Part shown: positions 1 through 8,191 of the stretch, in pieces
Numbering within the stretch: the first letter of the stretch is position 1
Layout of the letters: every line of letters starts with the position of its first letter
DNA from: an uncultured Gammaproteobacteria bacterium
Lineage (GTDB): Bacteria > Pseudomonadota > Gammaproteobacteria > DRLM01
Length of the DNA stretch: 42,890 nucleotides
Reading direction: 5' to 3'
Assembly: GCA_947259075.1 (NCBI GenBank)
Contig: CAMYKQ010000044.1
Coordinates: forward strand, 1-42,890
Program-made: the position numbers and the translations under genes
The notes under the pieces: generated by a model
What the model was told of the DNA's origin: nothing
Database searches by the model: none
Seen by the model: only the letters and a program-made list of their open reading frames with translations

Positions 1-195
1 AGGCTTCCGCTTTCCCTTCAGGCTTCCGCTTTCCCTTCAGGCTTCCGCTTTCCCTTCAGGCTTCCGCTTTCCCTTCAGGCTTCCGCTTTCCCTTCAGGCC
101 TCCGCTTTCCCTTCAGGCTTCCGCTTTCCCTTCAGGCTTCCGCTTTCCCTTCAGGCTTCCGCTTTCCCTTCAGGCTTCCGCTTTCCCTTCAGGCT
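1..195. repeat. 19-bp tandem repeat array (about 10 copies)
   Basis: Ten head-to-tail copies of the 19-base unit AGGCTTCCGCTTTCCCTTC fill positions 1-190, followed by a 5-base partial copy. The only change seen is T to C in the copy at 96-114. The array begins at the window edge and may continue further left. A unit of 19 is not a multiple of three, and reading it on the minus strand meets a TGA early, so it is not a protein repeat. It lies downstream of the manC stop codon. The near-identity of the copies suggests recent expansion by slippage or recombination. Confidence 0.95.
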
Positions 196-218
196 GCCCC
201 TTCCGCATCGCGCTTTCT

Positions 219-255
219 CCCCTCCTCTCATGAGGAGGGGTGCCCCGTGAGGGGC
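219..255. terminator. Pair of GC-rich hairpins downstream of manC
   Basis: Positions 219-240 form a perfect 9-bp stem with a 4-base loop (CCCCTCCTC / GAGGAGGGG). It is followed at once by a second short stem at 242-255 (GCCCC, loop GTGA, GGGGC). They lie about 170-200 bases after the manC stop on the minus strand. No T-run follows, so an intrinsic terminator is only possible. They could equally be REP-like extragenic palindromes. Confidence 0.35.
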
Positions 256-422
256 GGGGTGGTGTTGTTGACCGTTGCAGATTGCTCACAGCCAGCCCCA
301 CGATCCAGGCGCCTCACACATTTCGAATAAAACAGGTGGCCTACGCACACCCAACACGGTCTGACTTCCCTGTGCAAGGTCGCCATAGCCCCAGTGGCTG
401 AACACGCCGTTTTGGCCAGAGA

Positions 423-1913
423 CTACTTACCCTCGCTCCGCCCGTACACATCCTCGAAGCGCACGATGTCGTCCTCGCCAAGATAGGCGCCGGACTGTAC
501 TTCGATGATCTCCAGCGGCAGGCTGCCGGGATTTTCCAAGCGGTGGCGCTGACCGATGGAGATATAGGTCGATTGATTCTCGGTGAGCAGAAACACCTCA
601 TCGCCGCGCGTCACCCGCGCGGTGCCGCGCACCACCACCCAGTGCTCGGCGCGGTGGTGATGCATCTGCATGGACAGCGCGGCGCCGGGTTTGACCACGA
701 TGCGCTTCACTTGAAAACGCTCGCCCGCGTCGATGCCTTCATAGGTGCCCCAGGGACGGTAGACACGGCGGTGGGTCAGACGCTCGCTGCGGTTTTCGCG
801 CTTGAGCTGCTCGACGATCTTCTTCACCTCTTGCGCTTGATCCTTGTGGGCGACCATCACCGCGTCGGCGGTCTCCACCACCACCAAGTTGTCCAGCCCC
901 ACGCCCGCCACCAGGCGGTGTTCGGCGATCAACAAACTGTTGCGGGTGGCGTGGGTCAGCACATCGCCCTTGGTCACATTGCCATCGGCGTCGGGCGTGC
1001 CCACCTCCCAGATCGCCGGCCAGGCGCCGACATCGGACCAGCCCGCGTCCAGCGGCACCACCGCGGCGCGCAAACCGGCCACCGGCTCGGCGCAGACTTT
1101 TTCCATCACCGCGTAATCGATGGAATCACTCGGGCAGGCGCTGAAGGCTTGCTTGTCGACGCGGTAAAAATCCCGGTCCTGCACCCCGCCCTCGTAGGCG
1201 CGGCGGCAGGCCGCTAGCATATCGGGCCGGTACTGCGCCATGGCGCGCAGCCACACCCCGGGGCGCATCACGAACATGCCGCTATTCCACAGATACTCGC
1301 CGCTGTCGACGTAGGTCTGCGCCGTCGCCCGGTCGGGCTTCTCGACAAAGGCCGCCAGCGCGCGCGGCGCCGTCGCCGATGCCCCGGCCGGCGGCGCCTG
1401 CAAGCTGTCACCGACGCGGAGATAACCATAACCGGTCTCCGGCCCGCTGGGCACGATGCCGAAAGTGACCAACGCCCCCTCATCGGCCAAGGCCACCGCC
1501 TCCGCCACCGCCGCGCCGAAGGCCGCGGTGTTAGCAATCATGTGATCGGCCGGCATCACCAGCATCACCGCATCATCCCCCGCCGCCTCCAGCCTCAAGG
1601 CCGCCAAGGTCAACGCGGGCGCGGTATTGCGGCCGATAGGTTCAAGAATGATGCTGGCCGCCTCGCCCCCCAACTCGCGCACCTGTTCGGCCACCATAAA
1701 CCGGTGTTCTTCATTACACACGAGCACGGGCGCGTCGATGACCAGCGGCGTCGCCGCGCCCTGCCCCAGCACCATCATGCGCAGCACCGTCTCCTGCAAC
1801 AACGAATGACCGCCGAGAAAGGCCAGTAATTGCTTGGGATAATGCTCGCGGGACAAAGGCCAAAGACGGGTACCCGAACCGCCTGACAGAACAATTGGTT
1901 TAAGCCTATTCAT
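423..1913 (-). CDS. manC: Mannose-1-phosphate guanylyltransferase / mannose-6-phosphate isomerase (bifunctional, type II)
   Basis: This 496-residue enzyme makes GDP-mannose for polysaccharide synthesis. It converts mannose-1-phosphate and GTP to GDP-mannose and interconverts fructose-6-P and mannose-6-P, in the cytoplasm. The N-terminal nucleotidyltransferase signature GGSGTRLWPLSRE is at residues 11-23, and FVEKP and LWNSGMF follow, as in the family. The C-terminal cupin carries the type II isomerase motif QMHHHRAEHW from residue 416. The length matches ManC/AlgA proteins (about 470-490). I place the start at 1913 (MNRLKPIVLSGG), because the family begins just before the nucleotide motif; an in-frame start 14 codons upstream adds residues with no family resemblance. 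It is the last gene of the locus, 697 bases after wecA, so it may have its own promoter. Confidence 0.95.
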   Translation of the reverse strand: MNRLKPIVLSGGSGTRLWPLSREHYPKQLLAFLGGHSLLQETVLRMMVLGQGAATPLVIDAPVLVCNEEHRFMVAEQVRELGGEAASIILEPIGRNTAPALTLAALRLEAAGDDAVMLVMPADHMIANTAAFGAAVAEAVALADEGALVTFGIVPSGPETGYGYLRVGDSLQAPPAGASATAPRALAAFVEKPDRATAQTYVDSGEYLWNSGMFVMRPGVWLRAMAQYRPDMLAACRRAYEGGVQDRDFYRVDKQAFSACPSDSIDYAVMEKVCAEPVAGLRAAVVPLDAGWSDVGAWPAIWEVGTPDADGNVTKGDVLTHATRNSLLIAEHRLVAGVGLDNLVVVETADAVMVAHKDQAQEVKKIVEQLKRENRSERLTHRRVYRPWGTYEGIDAGERFQVKRIVVKPGAALSMQMHHHRAEHWVVVRGTARVTRGDEVFLLTENQSTYISIGQRHRLENPGSLPLEIIEVQSGAYLGEDDIVRFEDVYGRSEGK

Positions 1914-2040
1914 AACTTTGTTTATCAACCTTGGAAGTGAAATCTGACCCAGCACACGGCCGCCCCAAATGAGCGGCTAAGTATCTCAAGAAACGAGGAA
2001 TATTAACAGGGAGGCGGGCAAAAACCGGGAAGCCGGGCGC

Positions 2041-2196
2041 TGATGTGTCGCGGCCATCAGGAAACGCTTCGCCCCCCTGTGCGAATCGACCTCGGTCTCG
2101 CGACGTTGATTCCTTTTGCCGCGGACGTCCCGCGTCCACCCCGAGGCGCTACTTCGCAGTGCAATCACGGCCACCACAATGACTGACGCCGCTTCG
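2041..2196 (+). repeat. Dispersed ~155-bp repeat, copy A
   Basis: This segment aligns over its whole length with 22180-22336 (copy C). Both start with the identical 15 bases TGATGTGTCGCGGCC, share a GATTCCTTT block followed by CCGCGTCC, and share GGCCACCACA followed by a CCGC-rich end. Copy B (2315-2473) is the same element inverted. All copies are intergenic in this polysaccharide locus. There is no transposase or evident terminal inverted repeat, so it may be a non-autonomous or structured RNA/DNA element. I do not recognise the family. Confidence 0.75.
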
Positions 2197-2314
2197 CGTC
2201 TATCGCGGGCTTCTCGCCTTCGCTTCGTGGCGCGTCGCGGGAGAAAAGGGCAAGGTCACCTGTTTATTGACGGCGCGCCACGGAAAGCACGGTGAGGGAG
2301 AGAACCCCCGTGGT

Positions 2315-2473
2315 CGACGCCTAACGTCATCAGCCCGTGGGGAGCTAGAACCGATGCGCGGTGGCGTATCGTGGCGAACGCAGCGCATCCGGGGTGAAAA
2401 AAATCAGGGTCACAGCTCCGGGGCGGTTTGCACACGGATGCGCGCTTCGCTCCCTGAGGGCCGCAACACATCG
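2315..2473 (-). repeat. Dispersed ~155-bp repeat, copy B (inverted)
   Basis: Read on the minus strand this starts GATGTGTTGCGGCCCTC, one change from copy C, and continues with a GATTTTTTTCACCCCGGA block and GCCACCGCGC, which match copy C in order. Together with copy A it makes an inverted pair separated by about 120 bases. The copy is more diverged than A or C at its far end, so its boundary near 2315 is approximate. Confidence 0.65.
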
Positions 2474-2610
2474 TATTGAGCTTTCAATGAGCCCCGGCAC
2501 AAGGCTAAAAGATCATTACATGTGCAGCAAGGTGGTAACCCTACGCACTGCCAGTTAGAGAAACTGCTAGAACATCGGCGCTCGTCATTGATGGGAACGC
2601 CATCTCCGCG

Positions 2611-3702
2611 CTAGACGCGTCCGCCCTGTGATTCAACGACACTCGCTGCCGCGGTTGTGCCAGGAATAATACGAGCCGTTTCTTTTCCAAGATAGCTTAA
2701 GGTCCACATGTAAACCACGAAGAGCCCCAAAAAGCCGATGAACATCACGCCGTCGGTCAGCCCATAACTATGACCAAGTATTCCAATAACGGCCAACACC
2801 AGCGCCAGCAGCCAGATCACCATCACGGTTTGCTGCACCGAAAGCCCTTTCGTGAGCAAGATATGGTGCAAATGCTTCCTGTCCGCGGAAAACGGTGATT
2901 TACCCGCCACCATGCGGCGCACAATCACCGCGATGGTGTCCATGAGGGGCACGGCAAAAATCCACAAGGCGATCACCGGATGCATGATCCGCGCATCCCC
3001 TTGCGAGAAATCAATTAAAAACCGCGCAATCACAAAGCCGAGGAACAGGCTGCCCGCATCGCCCATAAACACCTTGGCCTTCTTGCACCAGGGGCTGCGC
3101 GCGTTAAACACCAAGAAACCCGCGACAGCCGCCATCAATACCAGCAGCGCATCCAAATCCCCAGTAATCCCAGACTGATTGGCCAAAAAGGCAAGCGATG
3201 CTAGGGTGATAAGGGCAAGTCCACCAGCCAGCCCATCCAAGCCATCGGACATATTCGTGGCGTTGAGCACGCCCACCGTACAAAAAATTGTGAAAGGGAT
3301 CGCAAACACGCCCAAAGACAGCAGACCGCCATAGGCAAGCCAGCCTAAATCCTGCAAGGCAACCCCGCCCACCAGAATCAGCAAGAGCGCCGCAACGATT
3401 TGCGCGGGAACACGCACCCGCTTGCGCATTTCTCGCAGATCGTCCAGCAAACCCACGGTAAGCAGCAAAAGCCCGCCGATAATCAGGGCAGGAAAACGCA
3501 GCCAAGAATCGTCCAGCAGAGACATCCCGACCGCAAACCCGCCAAACATAGCCAGCCCACCGACAAGGGGCACACAGCCCTCATGGCGTTTGCGGCAATC
3601 GGGCTCATCCACCAAGCCAATCCGGCATGCCATATTGGGTAGAACGTGCACCAAGCACATCACTACGACGATGACCATCAGCGCAATAAAGAATACCCCC
3701 AC
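2611..3702 (-). CDS. wecA: WecA-type undecaprenyl-phosphate HexNAc-1-phosphate transferase
   Basis: A 363-residue polytopic membrane enzyme of the MraY/WecA/TagO superfamily. It starts surface glycan synthesis by transferring a HexNAc-1-phosphate (GlcNAc-1-P in WecA itself) from its UDP donor to undecaprenyl phosphate on the cytoplasmic face of the inner membrane. Family motifs are in order: DEP (32-34), PLVGGL (45-50), the Asp pair at 87-88, NATNMSDGLDGLAGG (147-161), MGDAGSLFLG (213-222) and HLHH (277-280). About ten hydrophobic segments are visible. The start is GTG at 3702, with AGAGGA eight bases upstream. The exact sugar cannot be read from sequence. The gene lies between the glycosyltransferase run and manC, consistent with a Wzx/Wzy-dependent pathway. 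Confidence 0.92.
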   Translation of the reverse strand: MGVFFIALMVIVVVMCLVHVLPNMACRIGLVDEPDCRKRHEGCVPLVGGLAMFGGFAVGMSLLDDSWLRFPALIIGGLLLLTVGLLDDLREMRKRVRVPAQIVAALLLILVGGVALQDLGWLAYGGLLSLGVFAIPFTIFCTVGVLNATNMSDGLDGLAGGLALITLASLAFLANQSGITGDLDALLVLMAAVAGFLVFNARSPWCKKAKVFMGDAGSLFLGFVIARFLIDFSQGDARIMHPVIALWIFAVPLMDTIAVIVRRMVAGKSPFSADRKHLHHILLTKGLSVQQTVMVIWLLALVLAVIGILGHSYGLTDGVMFIGFLGLFVVYMWTLSYLGKETARIIPGTTAAASVVESQGGRV

Positions 3703-3878
3703 CGCTCAAATCCTCTTCTGGCAAAAACCTTGTTACATTTCCCTATCGTGCTCAGCCATCGGCACATAGCAGCGTGATCTTTAGACGGTACGCGGATCAC
3801 CATAAACAAACAAAAGGTTACAGCGACTCAGGCGAACAAACAAGCGTGGCGATTGTATATTTGCGGTCCTCCCCTATC

Positions 3879-5069
3879 CTACACCGTGCGGATTACATCC
3901 AGATATTTCCGGATCACAATTTGCTCGTCGAACTCGCGCACCATTTTATCCCGTCCCCGGCAGCCCATCTCATTCCTAGCCTCGGGTGAAAGCCCTATCA
4001 TTCGCATCATCTTTTCGGCCAGTTCTCCTGCATCCCGCACCTGGCACAAAAAACCGTTTACGCCATCATCCACCACCTCTCGGCACCCCACCGTATCGGT
4101 AGTAATGACAGGACGGCTCATCGCCGCAGCCTCTAGCAAGCTGCGAGGAACACCCTCGCGGTAAAATGATGGCAATACAACGCAATCTGCCATCATGATG
4201 TCGACTCGCACATCGTCACTTACTCCAAGGTAATTCACCACATCCTCCTCGACCCAAGATTGCATCTGCTGCCGCGAAATTGCCGCCGGATTCTGCACAT
4301 CCAAGAACCCCAGCAGACAGAATTCAGCGTTGGGGTAGTGCCGCCGTACCTGCCGCGCTGCTTCCACATACTCTCCCACACCCTTGTCCCACAGCATGCG
4401 AGCGATGAGTAGAAAGCGAAACGCCCCCTCTTCTCTCGCAAGCGGGAGAGGCGATGAAGGCAGCCCGTATTTTTCACTTCCGTCGCTTGCGGCAGGACAG
4501 TCAGTGATGAGAATTTCCTTAGCAGCCACCATCGAGAATCGCTTCAGATCGATCCCCGATCCGGGGACACGATCCGTAACTTGTGCTGGTACAATACCGC
4601 TCTCCACAAACAGGCGCCGGTCATCTTCATTCTGGAAGAACACGCGCGCAGAACGAGATAACGCCAGCCGGTACAAACCCCGCACCACATGCGTCAACCA
4701 AGTGCTGCGGATGAACACCGCTCCTAGACCGGCGATATTGTTAACCACAGGAATATCCAAAGCATGGGCTGCAAGCGAACCATATATATTCGGTTTCACC
4801 GTATAGCCTAGAAAGACGGCCGGCCGTTCCCGCTGCAGCAGGCGATAAAAACGCCACAACAACAACATATCCCGTAGAGGGTCAGTACCCTTGTTGTCCA
4901 TGGGGAGTGGCACATAACGGCAACCAAGTTCAGCGAGCCGGAGCGCATATTCGTCGTGCGGCGCAACTGCCACCACTTCATATCCTTCCGCCACCAGCGC
5001 ACGAATCAAACCACTGCGGAAATTCAGAAGATTCCAGGCGGCATTGAGCGCGATCATCACCTTCGGCAT
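3879..5069 (-). CDS. GT4 glycosyltransferase with an in-frame low-complexity insertion
   Basis: A 396-residue GT-B fold glycosyltransferase of family 4, predicted to add a sugar to the lipid-linked repeat unit in the cytoplasm. The C-terminal nucleotide-sugar half shows the EX7E motif (E305 and E313 in REGVPRSLLEAAA). The N-terminal half has AWNLLNFRSGLIRAL and GYTVKPNIYG, typical of CapM/RfaG-like enzymes near O-antigen loci. The start at 5069 gives a one-base TGATG overlap with asnB; a longer frame reaching 5348 would lie inside asnB. Residues about 180-216 have no place in the fold: they separate the SGIDLKRF strand from FRFLLIARMLWDKG, where related enzymes have a short loop. They include SSPLPLAREEG, the translation of a palindromic repeat at 4423-4460. 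Donor and acceptor unknown. Confidence 0.88.
   Translation of the reverse strand: MPKVMIALNAAWNLLNFRSGLIRALVAEGYEVVAVAPHDEYALRLAELGCRYVPLPMDNKGTDPLRDMLLLWRFYRLLQRERPAVFLGYTVKPNIYGSLAAHALDIPVVNNIAGLGAVFIRSTWLTHVVRGLYRLALSRSARVFFQNEDDRRLFVESGIVPAQVTDRVPGSGIDLKRFSMVAAKEILITDCPAASDGSEKYGLPSSPLPLAREEGAFRFLLIARMLWDKGVGEYVEAARQVRRHYPNAEFCLLGFLDVQNPAAISRQQMQSWVEEDVVNYLGVSDDVRVDIMMADCVVLPSFYREGVPRSLLEAAAMSRPVITTDTVGCREVVDDGVNGFLCQVRDAGELAEKMMRMIGLSPEARNEMGCRGRDKMVREFDEQIVIRKYLDVIRTV
4423..4460 (+). repeat. Palindromic repeat-like sequence inside the GT4 coding region
   Basis: The bases CGCCCCCTCTTCTCTCGC, then AAGCGGGAGAGGCG, resemble the intergenic CCCTCTCCC...GGGAGAGGG repeats of this window (24253, 24477, 36708). 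They form a stem of about seven pairs (CTCTCGC with GCGGGAG, one G-T). On the minus strand they are translated in frame as part of residues 205-215 of the glycosyltransferase. Confidence 0.5.
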
Positions 5070-7045
5070 CAGGCCCGCTGCTCCTCTAGCCACGCCTGGA
5101 ACATCAGCACATCCCACAAGTGATACTGCCAATTGCGCCTTCCTGAAAGATGTTCTCTCCATTTCTGCCGAATCGGTCCGGGTTGGAAATAGCCCTCTCG
5201 CTTCAACCGGTCCTCGTCCAATAGATTCTCCGCCCATTCGCGCAACGGGCCGCGCAACCAACCGTCTATCGGAACTGAAAAGCCCATCTTGGTACGCTCG
5301 ATCAATTCCTTGGGTACATATTTGTAGAGCACCTGCCGCAGCACCCACTTGCCTTGTCCATTACGAATCTTCATCGACAGCGGCAAGCTCCAGGCATACT
5401 CCACCACCCGGTGGTCGAGCAGGGGCACCCGGGTTTCCAGACTGACGCCCATGGCGGCGCGATCGACCTTCACCAGGATATCGTCAGGCAAGTAACTCAC
5501 AGCATCGAGAGCCATCATTTGCTCCGAGATGCCCGCAAGGTGTATCGATGGATGACTGACCTGCGTCGGCGGCTCCGTCGCTCCCACCACGATCCGCGCC
5601 GGATCCGGCCAGTGCGAAACGAAGTGGCGGTAAAGCGAAGCGGGACTCGTCGCGGCAAGCACCCCGGCGAGTTTATAGAGCTTGTTGCCGACATCGAAAT
5701 GCCGATGACGCGCCGGCAACAAACGACCCATCAGACGACCCAATCCATCCCAGGCAGCAGGCCGCAGCGCATGAATGCCGTAACGGCCGCTGTGACGAAC
5801 CCAGTCCGGTAGCGCATGGACCCTGTTCCACCAGACATGCGTCAGAAAATAGCGGTTATAGCCGCCGAACAGCTCATCGCCCCCATCTCCCGACAGTGCA
5901 ACCGCCACCTGCTGCCGGGCGAGTTGCGCCACGAGGAAAGTCGGAATCTGGGATGAATCGGAGAACGGCTCGTCATACAACATCGCCAAGCGCGGAATTA
6001 CCGCCAGGGCATCGGCTGGACTGATGTAAAGTTCCGTGTGCTCGGTCCCGAGATGCTGCGCCACCGCCTTGGCGTGCCGGGCTTCGTTGTAATCACCTTC
6101 GTTGAAACCGATGGTGAAGGTCTTAACCGGGCGAGCGGATTGCGCCTGCATCAAGGCCACCACGGTGGACGAGTCCACGCCGCCTGATAAAAAGGCGCCC
6201 AGCGGCACATCCGCCAGCATCTGCCCTTGCACCGCACTTCGCAGCAACGCTTCCAATCCATCAACCGCTGCCGCATCGCCACCCGAAAAAGGGTGTGCAA
6301 CCCCAGACTCGACAGCTGCGGCAAAAGACCAATAAGACGTGGGCTTGGCCAATTCACGAGCGGAAGCCATCGACGCTGCTAGCCCCGCGAGCGGCAGCCG
6401 CAGAAAAGTGCCTGGCGGTAACTTATGAATGCCGCGATAAATCGAATAGGGCACGGGAATATAGTTATGGCGCATCTGTAGCGCCAGCGCGTCACGGTCG
6501 ATCTCGCCCGCAAAGGCGGGATGCACCTTCAATGCTTTTAGCTCCGAGCCAAACAAGAACGTCGCACCCTGCCAGCCATAATAAAGTGGCTTCTCACCCA
6601 AGCGGTCCCGCGCCAGCGTCAGCGCGCGCTCGAATTTGTCCCAGACCGCCAACGCAAACATGCCAACCGCCTTGCGCAACGTCGCCTCGATACCCCAGGC
6701 ATCAAAACCAGCCAGCAGGGTTTCCGTATCAGAGTGACCCCGCCACTGAATGTGAACCTTCTCCTCTGCCAGCGCGGCCCGCAAATCAAGATGGTTATAA
6801 ACCTCGCCATTGAAAACCAGCACAAAGCGGCCGGAGTGCGACACCATCGGCTGATGCCCCGCCGGTGACACATCGAGAATGGCGAGCCGGCGGTGTGCAA
6901 GCACAACCCCCAAATCACCCTCCAGCCACACGCCACCATCATCCGGACCGCGATGAACGAGTGTCTGCGCCATTCTCTGGCCCACATTCCGCATCGTCGC
7001 AGCGTCCATACGGCTGCCCTGCACGAATCCCGCCAAGCCACACAT
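5069..7045 (-). CDS. asnB: Glutamine-dependent asparagine synthase-type amidotransferase
   Basis: A 658-residue class II glutamine amidotransferase fused to an ATP-pyrophosphatase domain. The catalytic Cys2 follows the initiator Met (MCGLAGF). Glutamine-site motifs include HRGPDDGG (31-38), AHRRLAILD (50-58), FNGEVYNH (78-85) and SDTE (105-108). The synthase half has the PP-loop SGGVDSS (287-293), a SGDGGDELFGGYNRY segment and YLPDDILVKVDRAAM. Family reaction: aspartate + glutamine + ATP to asparagine. Inside polysaccharide loci such proteins are often thought to amidate a sugar carboxyl group (uronamide), and the position between glycosyltransferases suggests that here; this is inference. 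Both ends overlap neighbours by one base (TGATG). Confidence 0.93.
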   Translation of the reverse strand: MCGLAGFVQGSRMDAATMRNVGQRMAQTLVHRGPDDGGVWLEGDLGVVLAHRRLAILDVSPAGHQPMVSHSGRFVLVFNGEVYNHLDLRAALAEEKVHIQWRGHSDTETLLAGFDAWGIEATLRKAVGMFALAVWDKFERALTLARDRLGEKPLYYGWQGATFLFGSELKALKVHPAFAGEIDRDALALQMRHNYIPVPYSIYRGIHKLPPGTFLRLPLAGLAASMASARELAKPTSYWSFAAAVESGVAHPFSGGDAAAVDGLEALLRSAVQGQMLADVPLGAFLSGGVDSSTVVALMQAQSARPVKTFTIGFNEGDYNEARHAKAVAQHLGTEHTELYISPADALAVIPRLAMLYDEPFSDSSQIPTFLVAQLARQQVAVALSGDGGDELFGGYNRYFLTHVWWNRVHALPDWVRHSGRYGIHALRPAAWDGLGRLMGRLLPARHRHFDVGNKLYKLAGVLAATSPASLYRHFVSHWPDPARIVVGATEPPTQVSHPSIHLAGISEQMMALDAVSYLPDDILVKVDRAAMGVSLETRVPLLDHRVVEYAWSLPLSMKIRNGQGKWVLRQVLYKYVPKELIERTKMGFSVPIDGWLRGPLREWAENLLDEDRLKREGYFQPGPIRQKWREHLSGRRNWQYHLWDVLMFQAWLEEQRA

Positions 7046-8190
7046 CAGCTTTGTGCTCCACTCACTAAAGAACGATAAAGCTCCTCATATCGCCGCACAA
7101 TCGCCTCCAGCGAATAGCGTTCGATGATACGGGCGCGCGCCCGCGCGCCCAACGCAATCCGCGCATCCGCCGACAGGGCGAGCGCATCGGCAATCCGGTC
7201 CCCCAAGACATCCATGGCGCCTGACCGTGCCACCCAGCCCGTGTCACCCACGATGTCCGCGCAATCCCCCACATCGGTCACCACGCAAGGCACGCCGCAG
7301 GCCATGGCCTCGCCCACCGCATTGGGAAATCCCTCGCCCCAGGACGCGCACACCCCCACATCGAACGCCGCCGTGAGCCGCGGAATATCGTCACGCCGCC
7401 CCAGCAAACGAAAACGCTCCCGCAACGAGCGCGCATCTATCCATGCCGCCAAGTCCGCATTGCTCCACTCGCACCCCGCGCCCACCAAAACGAAATATGC
7501 GTCCGGCTGGCGCTCATGGACCCGCGCGGCCGCGTCTACGAAGCCGCGATGATTTTTTTGGGGATCGAAGCGCGCGACCAGGCCAACCAGCGGTGCATCG
7601 GGCGTGACGTCGACTTCGTCGCGCACGGAGCGCCGCACCTCTTCATCGGGATGAAACAAATCGGCGTCAAAGCCGTTGGGAATGACCGCGAACCGATCAG
7701 CCGAAAAACCCACCGAGCGATGAATCAAGACCGAGTTGAATGAATTACAAATAATCCGCTCGGGTACCAACCGGGACAAAAACCCATTGAGCCGGACCAC
7801 CCATAACGTGTGCGCCTTGTTTTTGTCCGGATCCAGATTGCTATGACGGATATTCCACACCACGTGCCGCACTCCGCTCATCCTGGCGGCGATCCCGCCC
7901 AGCAGATCGGCATGGTACAACCAGGTCTGGACAAGGTGCGGCCGAAAATCACGAATAAATCTCAACAATCGAGCGAAACCCATAAGAGTGAACCGGCCGG
8001 GCCGCATATCGCAGGTCAAAACGGGGATTCCAAGCGACTCAATGCGCTCAGCCATGACGCCACGACCGGTCAGCGAAATCACCATCAGATCGAATCGAGC
8101 CCGATCCATCCCGGCGAGGAGTTTATAGAGCATGGTTTCCGCGCCGCCGGTGTTGAGGCCGGTGATGACATGCAGCAAACGATACCTCAC
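7045..8190 (-). CDS. GT4 family glycosyltransferase
   Basis: A 381-residue GT-B glycosyltransferase. The N-terminus has the GLNTGGAET loop (residues 11-19) usual for GT4 enzymes that act on lipid-linked glycans. The C-terminal half has IPNGFD (170-175), LVARFDPQKN (204-213) and the EX7E motif in WGEGFPNAVGEAMACG (E286, E294). No membrane segment is seen. Start codon GTG at 8190, one base after the stop of the upstream Wzy-like gene, with the downstream end overlapping asnB by one base. Expected to add one residue of the repeat unit. Substrate not predictable. Confidence 0.9.
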   Translation of the reverse strand: MRYRLLHVITGLNTGGAETMLYKLLAGMDRARFDLMVISLTGRGVMAERIESLGIPVLTCDMRPGRFTLMGFARLLRFIRDFRPHLVQTWLYHADLLGGIAARMSGVRHVVWNIRHSNLDPDKNKAHTLWVVRLNGFLSRLVPERIICNSFNSVLIHRSVGFSADRFAVIPNGFDADLFHPDEEVRRSVRDEVDVTPDAPLVGLVARFDPQKNHRGFVDAAARVHERQPDAYFVLVGAGCEWSNADLAAWIDARSLRERFRLLGRRDDIPRLTAAFDVGVCASWGEGFPNAVGEAMACGVPCVVTDVGDCADIVGDTGWVARSGAMDVLGDRIADALALSADARIALGARARARIIERYSLEAIVRRYEELYRSLVSGAQS

Positions 8191-8191
8191 T

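Larger units (their letters stand above)
1914..2610. other. 697-base intergenic region, no convincing gene
   Basis: The gap between manC and wecA has only short ORFs with no recognisable domain. What it does hold is two copies, in opposite orientation, of a dispersed repeat described separately (2041-2196 and 2315-2473). I could not pick out a confident manC promoter. The remaining sequence, including 2480-2610, shows nothing I recognise. Confidence 0.6.

Noticed and set aside
1-195. CRISPR array
   Set aside because: The 19-base units are directly adjacent with no spacers, and there are no cas genes.
1906-2479. Short ORFs (60-77 codons) in the manC-wecA gap
   Set aside because: They fall in the dispersed repeat and share a translated stretch like FPxGRxTS only because the DNA repeat is shared. 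Starts lack ribosome sites and the ends are not conserved between copies.
5070-5348. N-terminal extension of the GT4 protein at 3879
   Set aside because: These 93 codons lie inside asnB and have no glycosyltransferase features; the one-base overlap start at 5069 fits the family N-terminus.
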